A DNA stretch of 64,000 nucleotides from assembly GCF_016734765.1 (NCBI RefSeq), contig NZ_JAERQE010000003.1, positions 186,001 through 250,000 of the forward strand, in the 5' to 3' direction. Position numbers and translations under genes: made by a program. Position 1 is the first letter of the stretch. The number at the start of each line of letters is the position of its first letter. Positions 16,422-25,713 of the stretch are shown piece by piece. The stretch comes from Microvirga soli. GTDB lineage: Bacteria > Pseudomonadota > Alphaproteobacteria > Rhizobiales > Beijerinckiaceae. The notes beneath the pieces were generated by a model. That model saw only the letters and a list, made by a program, of their open reading frames with translations. It made no database searches and had not been told where the DNA came from.

Positions 16422-16459
16422 GCGAGCGGCAAACCTGTCTTTATAGGTTTGCCGCTCGC
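16422..16459. terminator. Strong 15-bp inverted repeat between DUF2076 gene and terC
   Basis: A perfect 15-pair stem, GCGAGCGGCAAACCT (16422-16436) with AGGTTTGCCGCTCGC (16445-16459), and an eight-base loop. It sits 13 bases beyond the stop of the minus-strand DUF2076 gene, where a terminator is expected, but neither side has a clear T-run. The rest of the 243-base gap to terC shows no gene. Confidence 0.5.
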
Positions 16460-16472
16460 TTGAGGGCAGAGA

Positions 16473-17054
16473 TCAGATGTCTTCCTCGAAGCCGAAGTCG
16501 CCACCGGCGTCACCGAAGTCCTCGGCGGCTGCCTGCTGTGGCTCGGCCTGACTGGCATCCGCGGTCTTCGGCTCATCGCCGCCCGAGAAGGCACCCGCGA
16601 TCATGTTGCCGAGCACCACGCCGCCGGCCACGCCCATGGCAGTCTGGGCTGCCCCTGCCAGAAAGCCACCGCCTCCGCGCTGCTGGGCCATGCCGCCCAT
16701 CCCAGGCGCCATGTGGGACGGCATGCCGTGCATCGGCTGCTGATGCGGCTGATAGGTCGGCTGTTGCTGCGGCCGCGGCTGCCCGCCCCCGAAGAGGCTG
16801 GACAGAAAACCGCCTCCGCCTGCGGGACGGCTGGTGAGGTCCTGCTCGAGCTGCTGGATGCGGCCCTGAGCGGCGCTCAGCGCCTGCTCCTGCACCACGA
16901 TGGTCTGAGCCATGTAGTAAGGCGCATTCGGCTGCTGGTTGATCTGGGAGCGGATGAACTCCGCCGCTTGCGCGTCCGGGGGCGTAGCCTGGCGCTCGAC
17001 CTGGGCAATCTTCCCGAAGAGCTGCTCGATGGCCTGACGGTCCTGGTGGTCCAT
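16473..17054 (-). CDS. DUF2076 domain-containing protein
   Basis: A 193-residue protein. The N-terminal ~80 residues form a predicted coiled-coil helix (DHQDRQAIEQLFGKIAQVE) ending in ALSAAQGRIQQLEQDL. A Gly/Pro/Gln-rich segment follows, then a hydrophobic glycine-zipper stretch (AAQTAMGVAGGVVLGNMIAG, residues ~135-154) and an acidic tail. This is the DUF2076 layout, a family of unknown function often found with envelope or periplasmic stress genes. It lies 32 bases downstream of the Bax-inhibitor-type gene on the same strand and may share its transcript. Confidence 0.8.
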   Translation of the reverse strand: MDHQDRQAIEQLFGKIAQVERQATPPDAQAAEFIRSQINQQPNAPYYMAQTIVVQEQALSAAQGRIQQLEQDLTSRPAGGGGFLSSLFGGGQPRPQQQPTYQPHQQPMHGMPSHMAPGMGGMAQQRGGGGFLAGAAQTAMGVAGGVVLGNMIAGAFSGGDEPKTADASQAEPQQAAAEDFGDAGGDFGFEEDI

Positions 17055-17086
17055 GAAAATCGATCCTTTCTGGCAATAAGCGAGGG

Positions 17087-17806
17087 CTACTCTTCCCGCT
17101 GTCCGGTGAGGCTCAGGAGCAGCTGGAAAATGTTGACGAAGTTCAGGTAAAGCGAGAGTGCGCCAAAAACGGCCAGCTTACTGTTGGTCTCATGACCGAA
17201 GCTCTCGGCATACTGCTCCTTGATATTCTGCGTGTCGTAGGCCGTGAGACCCGTGAACACGAGCACGCCGATGATCGAGATGGCGAACTGCAGCAGGCTT
17301 GACCCAAGGAAGATGTTGACCAGTGAGGCGATGAGCACGCCGATCAGGCCCATGATCAGGAATGAGCCGAACTTCGATAGGTCGCGCTTAGTGGTGTAGC
17401 CGTAAAGGCTGGTCGCGCCGAACATGGCAGCCGTGATGAAGAAGGTACGGGCGATGCTCGCTCCGGTGAACACCAGGAACACGGAGGCCAGCGACAGGCC
17501 CATCACCGCCGAGAAGGCGAAGAAGGCCGTGCGCGCGGAGGCTGCCGTCATCCGCTCCATGCGGAACGAGAAGAAGAAGATGAAGGCCAGAGGCGCCAGC
17601 ATCACGACCCACTTGAGCGGCGTCTGGAAGATCGGCACGTAGAGGGCCGGTGTCGAGGCGACGAAGAAGGCCACGAGCCCTGTCACCACCAGGCCGATGC
17701 CCATGGTGTTGTAGACCCGCAGCATGTGCTGGCGCAGGCCTTCGTCGAAGAGGGCGCCGCTCGGGCGGGCCGTTGCGGTCTGCCAGGCATAAGGTGTGTT
17801 CATCAC
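17087..17806 (-). CDS. Bax inhibitor-1/YccA family membrane protein
   Basis: A 239-residue seven-helix membrane protein of the BI-1/YbhL/YccA family. An N-terminal cytoplasmic stretch of ~35 residues precedes VYNTMGIGLVVTGLVAFFVA. The family loop FTGLTAYDTQNIKEQYAES (about residue 189) carries the conserved Asp typical of pH-regulated calcium-leak channels. YccA-type members interact with and modulate the FtsH protease, and ftsH is about 1.6 kb upstream on the same strand. That proximity may be functional but is only suggestive. Confidence 0.9.
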   Translation of the reverse strand: MMNTPYAWQTATARPSGALFDEGLRQHMLRVYNTMGIGLVVTGLVAFFVASTPALYVPIFQTPLKWVVMLAPLAFIFFFSFRMERMTAASARTAFFAFSAVMGLSLASVFLVFTGASIARTFFITAAMFGATSLYGYTTKRDLSKFGSFLIMGLIGVLIASLVNIFLGSSLLQFAISIIGVLVFTGLTAYDTQNIKEQYAESFGHETNSKLAVFGALSLYLNFVNIFQLLLSLTGQREE

Positions 17807-17823
17807 AAGTTCTCCTGTCGAGG

Positions 17824-18585
17824 TTATTGAAGAGCGCGAGACAGCCGCAGGGCTGCCCGTTCGAGAGGTCTGTCGCTGCCGGTGCCGGTGAGCGCGTAGG
17901 CGAGTTGGCCCGTCTGCCAGTATACGGCCGTTGCCTTCTCGAAGCGGGCCGATGTCGGAGCGATCACGTTGAAGGCCGGTGTCTGCGCGGCGAACAGCGA
18001 TACCCGGCCGAGGTCTCCGGCATCGATGGCGATCTCGATGCTGTGACCGTAGCGCGACGGAAAGATCTGCGCATCCCGCACCTGCCAGTCCTTAGGTAAC
18101 GGTGGGAGCCGTATCCCGGTCTCGGCCAGGATCTCGGCGGGATCGTAGGCCTCAATCTCGGGCTGCGAGACCATCCGGGCGCGCAACAAGCCCGTCTCGT
18201 GCGAGTGCAGCGCATCTTCGACGAAGGCCGGGGGCTTGGGCGATGCCTCGCTGTCTGTAACGCCCAGGCCAACCTGCCCATGGGCAAACCAGCCAAATCC
18301 GATAAGCGCCGCGACGGCGGCAATCCGGCGAAGTTTCAGTCCCAACTCCTGCCGGGCAAGCGCCCGCTCGAGCCGAACAGCCGACCGCATCATAGACTCA
18401 GATGGGCGAGCCAATGGGGCAGCGTGAAGCAGCCGGAGGGCATCGCGATCCTTCAGGTCGGCCATGACGCGTGCGGCCGCCTCCGGAGCATGGGCGAGGT
18501 GCTCCTCGACCTCGATCCGCCTGGCAGGGTCGAGCTGATCGTCTACGTAAGCCAGAAGGTCCGCTTCGGTGATAGGGTCAGACAT
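17824..18585 (-). CDS. Anti-sigma factor
   Basis: A 253-residue protein overlapping the upstream ECF sigma gene by eight bases, the normal arrangement of a sigma/anti-sigma pair. The N-terminal ~80 residues (ITEADLLAYVDDQLDPARR, then EEHLAHAPEAAARV) form the helical anti-sigma domain. The zinc-binding HxxxCxxC motif is absent, with Ala/Pro where Cys would be. One membrane helix lies at about residues 88-104, followed by a ~145-residue periplasmic domain that probably senses the signal. Confidence 0.85.
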   Translation of the reverse strand: MSDPITEADLLAYVDDQLDPARRIEVEEHLAHAPEAAARVMADLKDRDALRLLHAAPLARPSESMMRSAVRLERALARQELGLKLRRIAAVAALIGFGWFAHGQVGLGVTDSEASPKPPAFVEDALHSHETGLLRARMVSQPEIEAYDPAEILAETGIRLPPLPKDWQVRDAQIFPSRYGHSIEIAIDAGDLGRVSLFAAQTPAFNVIAPTSARFEKATAVYWQTGQLAYALTGTGSDRPLERAALRLSRALQ

Positions 18586-19126
18586 CGCGTCCTCCTATGA
18601 TGCGCAATCCGGGGCGTTTGGCCTCAGACGGCTGTGCAGCATCAGCGCCGGCTTCAAAGCCCCGCAGCGTGGCACGGGCACGGCCCAGGCGGGACATGAG
18701 GGTACCGACAGGAATCTTCAGCGAGTTTGCGGCTTCCTGGTAGGACAGGCCCTCGATGGCGACCAAGTGCAGGGCGGCTCTCTGCTCGTCGGGCAGGCTC
18801 ATGAAGGCGGTCTGGACCTGCTGAAGCCTGACCCGGCTTTCCTGCTCGGGTGGTGCGGTCGTTTCAACGAGGGAGGCGACCTGCTCCAGGCGGCGAAATT
18901 CCGCAATGTGACGACGGCGGTTATCGATGAAGGTGTTGTGCAGAATCGACAACAGCCAGCCGCGCAGGTTTCCGTCTGCGCGGAAAGAGCCGCGCCGCTC
19001 ATAGGCGCGAACAAGGGTGTCTTGAACCAGGTCCTCGGCCTGGGTCGCGTCGCGCGTCAGCGATCTCGCATAGCGCCGCAAGGGTGCGAGCATGCTGATA
19101 ACATCCGTGCGCTTCATGTCGTTCAT
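18578..19126 (-). CDS. ECF-family RNA polymerase sigma factor
   Basis: A 182-residue ECF sigma factor. Region 2 reads LRRYARSLTRDATQAEDLVQ then DTLVRAYERRGSF and GNLRGWLLSILHNTFID. Region 4 reads FMSLPDEQRAALHLVAIEGL then SYQEAANSLKIPVGTLMSRL. It lacks the N-terminal anti-sigma-mimic domain of the PhyR type, so it is a core ECF protein rather than the phosphorelay stress regulator. Co-transcription with the overlapping membrane anti-sigma suggests response to an envelope signal. A proofreading-level choice exists between Met1 and Met4 as start. Confidence 0.92.
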   Translation of the reverse strand: MNDMKRTDVISMLAPLRRYARSLTRDATQAEDLVQDTLVRAYERRGSFRADGNLRGWLLSILHNTFIDNRRRHIAEFRRLEQVASLVETTAPPEQESRVRLQQVQTAFMSLPDEQRAALHLVAIEGLSYQEAANSLKIPVGTLMSRLGRARATLRGFEAGADAAQPSEAKRPGLRIIGGRDV

Positions 19127-19129
19127 GCC

Positions 19130-19320
19130 AGGTGTACGAGGCTGCAGGTGGGTTTAATCCCGATGCCCATCAGATTTTTACATGCTACTTCATGAAGGCG
19201 GTCAGGCCTGTGCCGGGCGCAAGCATCACGAAGGCCCATACGAGCGCGGAGGCGATGTTCGCCATCTGGTAGAGTCGCAGGGACGTGGTGAAGATACCGG
19301 GCGTCGGAGGTGTACGAGGC
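19130..19320. repeat. 13-bp direct repeats flanking a DedA gene fragment
   Basis: AGGTGTACGAGGC occurs at 19130-19142 and again at 19308-19320 in the same orientation. The first copy lies just before the sigma-factor start codon and the second at the broken edge of the DedA fragment. The rest of the gap to ftsH (19321-19434) holds only the ftsH terminator. Confidence 0.75.
19185..19304 (-). pseudogene. C-terminal fragment of a DedA-family gene
   Basis: Reading toward the TAG at 19185-19187, the frame gives TPGIFTTSLRLYQMANIASA followed by LVWAFVMLAPGTGLTAFMK. This matches the end of the intact DedA protein at 1248-1769 (MPGVLFQAANLASASVWAFI then ILAPGAGLAQYLMW) at many positions. Only about 39 codons survive and there is no start. 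The similarity ends at the 13-bp direct repeat, suggesting that a deletion or insertion by short-repeat recombination removed the rest. Confidence 0.65.
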
Positions 19321-19382
19321 AGACCGGCCTCTTAATCCACGGACGATTGGGCCATCGCCGGAAGCGGTGAAGCGCTGAGACA

Positions 19383-19422
19383 TAAAGGCGAAGGCGCATG
19401 TATCCTCGACACACGCGCCTTC
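19383..19422 (-). terminator. Probable terminator of ftsH
   Basis: On the minus strand, GAAGGCGC (19422-19415) pairs with GCGCCTTC (19397-19390) and is followed by GCCTTTATG. It begins 13 bases beyond the ftsH stop. The 17-base loop is long and the T-run short. Confidence 0.45.
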
Positions 19423-19434
19423 CAAAGCGATCCC

Positions 19435-21360
<1,926 letters not shown>

Positions 21361-21425
21361 GTCAATGCTTTCTGAACGACACTGTCACAGGGTGGCGAAC
21401 GCCTGTCCGGCGCGCGTCGATGTTG

Positions 21426-21863
21426 TTAATACTGGAAGCGGTTGGGCACCGGATGCGCCTTGTCCAGGTGCTCGCGGAGAAGGTCCATGTTGCGCAGGTT
21501 CGAGCGGTAGAACACATCACCGACCCAACCCACGAGCGGAATGGCGCTGATCACGAAGTCGACACCCACATGGCCCATCATGCGCAGGAGCGTCGGCATG
21601 GGTACGCCAAGGCGGCGCGCTTCCAGGATCAGATAGGCCGACATCCCCTTCGAGGTCAGCGTGCCGACACCTGGAATCAGGTTCAGGAGCGCGTCTGCGC
21701 CGAACCGGATGTTGGTTCCAGGCACGCGAATGGCGCTGTCGAGAAACCGAGCAAGGGTCTCCAGCCTGGCGCGTGCTCCGCTCGCACATAAGGCAGTGTC
21801 ATTGAAGGAGGGGGTATAAGAGTAAGACGTCACAGTCGTCTCCCAGATGCGGAGCAACTCCAT
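21426..21863 (-). CDS. DUF4112 domain-containing protein
   Basis: A 145-residue protein of the DUF4112 family. The segment LARFLDSAIRVPGTNIRFGA then DALLNLIPGVGTLTSKGMSA and VDFVISAIPLVGWVGDVFYR carries the two Pro-Gly hydrophobic hairpins typical of the family, suggesting membrane association. Its function is unknown. It lies 65 bases upstream of ftsH on the same strand. The first ~20 residues are not conserved-looking, and an internal start cannot be excluded. Confidence 0.78.
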   Translation of the reverse strand: MELLRIWETTVTSYSYTPSFNDTALCASGARARLETLARFLDSAIRVPGTNIRFGADALLNLIPGVGTLTSKGMSAYLILEARRLGVPMPTLLRMMGHVGVDFVISAIPLVGWVGDVFYRSNLRNMDLLREHLDKAHPVPNRFQY

Positions 21864-22004
21864 ATGCTCCTCAGGTGAGAGAGTCCGACATCGCAGCCTG
21901 GGAAGACTGCCAGAGGGGCCCGGACCCCGGTAAACGGAATGTGGGGATGGCAGGACCTGGGTTCAAGATCAGGCCGTCATCCCCCGCGGTCAGCGTATTC
22001 ACCC

Positions 22005-22268
22005 TCAGCGGCGTTCGATAACGGTATATTCCACATCGATTACCCCATTCCTGGGCTGCCTTCGTTGCGCCTGGCGTAGCCGACGCCGGAGATAGAAGGC
22101 TAGGGCTATGCCGCCGACCAGCATGATGGGAAGCACCACGAACAGCCCGATGAGGAAGACGGCCAGAAGGACAGCTCCCGCCAGAATCAGGCCGGCAAGC
22201 TTCATCATGGACCCCCAAACCCGGCCCGAGCCGGTGGTGGCGCGCCGACCGGCATAGTCCAACCGCAT
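22005..22268 (-). CDS. Small membrane protein, hypothetical
   Basis: An 87-residue product. A ~20-residue basic N-terminus precedes a long hydrophobic block (LAGLILAGAVLLAVFLIGLF then VVLPIMLVGGIALAFYL), which can form two membrane helices, and a basic tail with RRRLRQAQRRQ. The second of two adjacent ATGs (22268) is preferred because it lies six bases after GGAG. A start at MMKLAG (about 22208) is also possible. I recognise no family. The 141 bases to the DUF4112 gene and the 160 bases upstream (22272-22431) show no gene. Confidence 0.6.
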   Translation of the reverse strand: MRLDYAGRRATTGSGRVWGSMMKLAGLILAGAVLLAVFLIGLFVVLPIMLVGGIALAFYLRRRLRQAQRRQPRNGVIDVEYTVIERR

Positions 22269-22431
22269 CATGGTCTCCTTCGAATCTGGGAGAGCTTACA
22301 GGATTTTAGTCCGTGAACGGCTCTCAAGGCGTTCCCTGATGTATACGGAACTCGTGGCTAACCTAATCCTGATCCGAGCCAAAAATGAGACCTTTATGGT
22401 TCTGATGACAAATTCACCTGGTTATAGAGTG

Positions 22432-23334
22432 TCACATCTCGCTGAAGTGACGGAGCATCCGCTCTGCGTCAGCCTCGAAGCCCGTAAACAGCCGGAATGC
22501 GCCTACGGCCTGAAAGACGGCCATGCCGCCGCCGGACATCGTGCGGCACCCCCGTACCCGCGCCTGGCGCAGCAGTTCCGTCTCCATCGGGAAATAGACG
22601 ATGTCCGCGACCCACATGTCCGGGCGCAGCAGATCGGCTTGAACTGCCATCCCGGGATACTTCGCCATCCCGAGCGGGGTTGTGTTGACTATGCCGTCAG
22701 CGGCAGCCATGAGGTCCAGCGTGGCCGCGCCCGCCGTTGCACGGTGCTCGCCGAAGCGCTCGCGCAGGCCGGCGGCAAGGTCTTGCGCGCGGACCTGATC
22801 CGTATCGACGAGCGTGATCTCGCCCGCTCCGAGACTCAGCAGCGCATGAGCCACCGCGGCGCCTGCGCCGCCTGCGCCGAACTGGACGACCCGGTCGATG
22901 CGGACGTCGGGCAGCTCGCGATGGAAGCTCTCAAAGAAGCCCCACCAATCCGTGTTATGTCCGATGCGGCGGCCATCTTTCAGCACGACTGTGTTGACGG
23001 CGCCGAGTGCGGCCGCATCGGGCGAAAGTTCGTCGAGGAGAGGGATCACGGCCTGCTTGCAGGGATGGGTGATATTGAGGCCTGCAAAGCCGAGGCGCTG
23101 GGCTGCAGTCAGGATCTCGGGGAGGGCGCCTGCGTCAAGGCTGAGCGTCTCCAGATCGATAAGTTTGTAGATATACCGAAGCCCCTGCTCAGCTCCTTCC
23201 TTCTCGTGCAGCCTCGGGGTTCGAGATGCCTGTATGCCATTTCCCACGAGGCCGACGAGAACCGACGGATAGTTCGAAACCCTTGCAGCTTCATCTGGCC
23301 GGGACTGTGGCCTTGGTGAGAAATCGTTTGTCAT
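22432..23334 (-). CDS. Quinate/shikimate dehydrogenase-type protein
   Basis: A 300-residue shikimate-dehydrogenase-family protein. The catalytic pair is Lys93 (NITHPCKQ) and Asp129 (HNTDWWGF), and the nucleotide-binding loop is FGAGGAGAA. The substrate motif is SRTP (Ser37, Thr39), not the Ser-x-Ser of biosynthetic AroE. Ser-x-Thr marks catabolic quinate/shikimate dehydrogenases such as the Corynebacterium enzyme. The proposed role is oxidation of quinate to 3-dehydroquinate and shikimate to 3-dehydroshikimate. It is the last gene of the leftward operon, starting five bases after aroQ. Confidence 0.87.
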   Translation of the reverse strand: MTNDFSPRPQSRPDEAARVSNYPSVLVGLVGNGIQASRTPRLHEKEGAEQGLRYIYKLIDLETLSLDAGALPEILTAAQRLGFAGLNITHPCKQAVIPLLDELSPDAAALGAVNTVVLKDGRRIGHNTDWWGFFESFHRELPDVRIDRVVQFGAGGAGAAVAHALLSLGAGEITLVDTDQVRAQDLAAGLRERFGEHRATAGAATLDLMAAADGIVNTTPLGMAKYPGMAVQADLLRPDMWVADIVYFPMETELLRQARVRGCRTMSGGGMAVFQAVGAFRLFTGFEADAERMLRHFSEM

Positions 23335-23339
23335 GGACG

Positions 23340-23789
23340 TCAGGCTTTCGCAGGCGACTGACCTATCATGTCGAGGACCGCCCGCACCGCAATCGCATAT
23401 CCATTGGTGCCTAGCCCCGCGACGACCGCTGTCGCCACTGGGGAGACATAGGACTTGTGATAGATTGGCTCGCGCTTGTGGATGTTTGAGATGTGCAGCT
23501 CGATCAGCGGGCCCGAAAACATCTTCAAGGCATCCATGATGGCCATGGACGTGAAGGTAAAGGCAGCCGGATTGATGATGATGCCGCTGCCTTCGTCAAT
23601 CGCCTCGTGCACCCATTCAATGATCTCGTATTCCCGGTTCGACTGCCGGAATACGATGGGACATCCGGAGGCAGCATCTCGGCATAAGGCTTCGACCTCT
23701 TCCAGGGTCGTGCGCCCGTAGATCTCCGGCTCACGGGTTCCCAGGCGGTTCAGATTTGGCCCGTTGAGGATGTAAATCGGCTTGTTCAT
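23340..23789 (-). CDS. aroQ: Type II 3-dehydroquinate dehydratase
   Basis: A 149-residue type II dehydroquinase that converts 3-dehydroquinate to 3-dehydroshikimate. The N-terminus ILNGPNLNRLGTREPEIYG holds the Arg and Tyr of the flexible active-site lid. NPAAFTFTSMAIMDAL and ELHISNIHKRE are the substrate-binding and catalytic-His regions. The same fold serves biosynthesis (aroQ) and catabolism (quiB). Its operon with a TRAP transporter and a quinate-type dehydrogenase points to catabolic use here. Confidence 0.93.
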   Translation of the reverse strand: MNKPIYILNGPNLNRLGTREPEIYGRTTLEEVEALCRDAASGCPIVFRQSNREYEIIEWVHEAIDEGSGIIINPAAFTFTSMAIMDALKMFSGPLIELHISNIHKREPIYHKSYVSPVATAVVAGLGTNGYAIAVRAVLDMIGQSPAKA

Positions 23790-23817
23790 TGAAATCGTTC
23801 TCTGAAAGGGAGAAGGC

Positions 23818-25119
23818 TCATCCCTGGTAGCCGAAGAGGCGCGGCAGCCAGAGCACGGTTTCGGGCACGAAGGTCATGATCGCCAGCGCAACGATCATGG
23901 CGAACAGGAAGGGCAGGGAGTCGCGGACGATGTCACGCAGGGGCTCGCCCGAGATGTTCGCCATGATGAAGAGGAGCAAGCCATAAGGCGGCGTGATCAG
24001 GCCGATCATGATGTTGACGACAACCACCACGCCAAAATGCACGAGGTCGATGCCGAGGGCCTGCGCGGTCGGGATGAAAACCGGCACCACAATCAGCAAG
24101 ATCGCCGTTCCTTCCAACACGCAGCCTAAGAGCAACAGAAGAACGTTGACGAAGATCAGGAAACCGACAGGAGACAGGTCCCACCCTGCCAGCAGGGCCT
24201 TTACGCCTTCGGGAATGTTTTCGACGGTGATGACATAGTTGAACACGAGCGCCCCGGCGATCAGCATACCGATGGAGGCCGTCGTCCTAGCGCTGACGGC
24301 AAGCGCTTTGTAAAAGTCGCGCCAGCTCACGCTGCGATAAAGCCCTGCCGAGATGATAAGCGCGTAACCGGCCGCGACAGCTGCGGCTTCCGTCGGAGTC
24401 ATCACGCCACTGTAGATACCGCCGAGTAGGACGACGGGCATCATGAGAGACGGAAAAGCCTCCCAGGTAATGCGCGGCAGCTTGCGAAGCGGAACAGGCT
24501 TCTCAACGGGGAAGTTCCTGCGACGGGCGGTTGTCGCGACGATGATCATCTGGCTCAGGGCCATCATCAGGCCTGGAACGACGCCGCCCAGGAAGAGAAA
24601 GCCGATCGAGGCATCTGAGACGAGGGCGTAGAGCACCATCGGGATCGAGGGTGGAATGATGGGACCGATCACGGACGACACGGCCGTCAGCGCAGCGGCA
24701 TAGCTCCCAGGATAGCGGCCGTCACGGGTCATCATGGCCTGCATCATGCGGCCCGTGCCGGCGGCATCGGCAATGGCCGAGCCGGACATGCCCGCGAAGA
24801 TGATGCTCTGCAGGATGTTGACCTGGGCCAAACCGCCGCGGAAGCGGCCGACCAGCGCGTTGCAGAACGCCATGAGGCGGTCCGTCATGCTGCCGATATT
24901 CATGAACTCGGCGGCCAGAATGAACAGCGGAACCGACAGGATGACGTAGTTGGAATACATGCCGTTGAGCAGCTGCTCGGCTGCCGTTCCCATATCCAGT
25001 CCTGCGAGAAGCAGGTACAAGATCGAGCCCGCGATCATCGCATGCCCGATCGGGAGGCCGAGAAAGGCCAGGGCGGTGATCGCAACGAGCGAGAGCGAGA
25101 AGGGACTTGTCAGGTTCAT
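23818..25119 (-). CDS. TRAP transporter large permease (DctM)
   Basis: A 433-residue DctM subunit with 12 or so membrane helices, including LGLPIGHAMIAGSILYLLLA near the N-terminus and IIPPSIPMVLYALVSDASIG at about residue 150. LITPPYGLLLFIMANISG lies near residue 385. Its start overlaps the stop of the DctQ gene by four bases (ATGA). The gene order DctP-DctQ-DctM-aroQ-dehydrogenase suggests that the substrate is quinate, shikimate or dehydroshikimate. Confidence 0.93.
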   Translation of the reverse strand: MNLTSPFSLSLVAITALAFLGLPIGHAMIAGSILYLLLAGLDMGTAAEQLLNGMYSNYVILSVPLFILAAEFMNIGSMTDRLMAFCNALVGRFRGGLAQVNILQSIIFAGMSGSAIADAAGTGRMMQAMMTRDGRYPGSYAAALTAVSSVIGPIIPPSIPMVLYALVSDASIGFLFLGGVVPGLMMALSQMIIVATTARRRNFPVEKPVPLRKLPRITWEAFPSLMMPVVLLGGIYSGVMTPTEAAAVAAGYALIISAGLYRSVSWRDFYKALAVSARTTASIGMLIAGALVFNYVITVENIPEGVKALLAGWDLSPVGFLIFVNVLLLLLGCVLEGTAILLIVVPVFIPTAQALGIDLVHFGVVVVVNIMIGLITPPYGLLLFIMANISGEPLRDIVRDSLPFLFAMIVALAIMTFVPETVLWLPRLFGYQG

Positions 25120-25634
25120 ACGCCGGAGCTCGCTTTGGTGGGGTCGAATTCATCCGGCGCTACGCCTCGCATGGCCTGCCATGCAATCCAGATGTAGCGG
25201 ATGATGGTGGCAACCGCGAAGACGATATAGATCGAAAACAGCCAGTCGAACCGGATCTTGAGATAGCTTGTCTTCTCCACCTTCATGAAGGTGACGTAGT
25301 CGACGACAGCCGGAAGCGAGATGGTGTAGAGTGCAATTACGGCGAAGGCGCTGATGAGCGCCATCACGCGGCGAGGTCCAGGGCCGACGGCTCCGTAGAT
25401 GATGTCGAAACGGATTTCCTCACGCTCGCTAACCACGAAGGCAGCGCCCCACAGAACGAGCCAGAGCCACAGAACGACACTAACCTCGTGCGTCCACCCG
25501 ATCGGGAGCCCCAGAAGATACCGGAAAGCAATCTGCAGGAGGAAGGCTGCGAACATTGCGGCCAGCATGGCGGCGGCAATGTTCTCCGCGCGCTTGGCAA
25601 GCCACGAGCCGATTGCCCGCGTTGATTGGGTCAT
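25116..25634 (-). CDS. TRAP transporter small permease (DctQ)
   Basis: A 172-residue DctQ subunit with four membrane helices. The conserved region QIAFRYLLGLPIGWTHEVSV, followed by VLWLWLVLWGAAFVVSEREE, is the usual TM2-TM3 signature. It is separated from the upstream binding-protein gene by an 80-base gap containing a strong hairpin and overlaps dctM at its end. Confidence 0.92.
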   Translation of the reverse strand: MTQSTRAIGSWLAKRAENIAAAMLAAMFAAFLLQIAFRYLLGLPIGWTHEVSVVLWLWLVLWGAAFVVSEREEIRFDIIYGAVGPGPRRVMALISAFAVIALYTISLPAVVDYVTFMKVEKTSYLKIRFDWLFSIYIVFAVATIIRYIWIAWQAMRGVAPDEFDPTKASSGV

Positions 25635-25669
25635 GAAAGCGCTTCCTTCACGAGAAGGTCTTGTAGAAA

Positions 25670-25698
25670 GGCCGCCGGGGCGAAGCCTCCCGGCGGCC
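25670..25698 (-). terminator. Intercistronic hairpin between dctP and dctQ
   Basis: A ten-pair perfect stem, GGCCGCCGGG (25670-25679) with CCCGGCGGCC (25689-25698), and a nine-base loop, followed on the minus strand by CTTTC. Placed after the binding-protein gene, it probably lowers read-through or protects the 3' end of dctP mRNA, giving more binding protein than permease. Confidence 0.65.
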
Positions 25699-25713
25699 GA
25701 GGCTTTTTATGCC

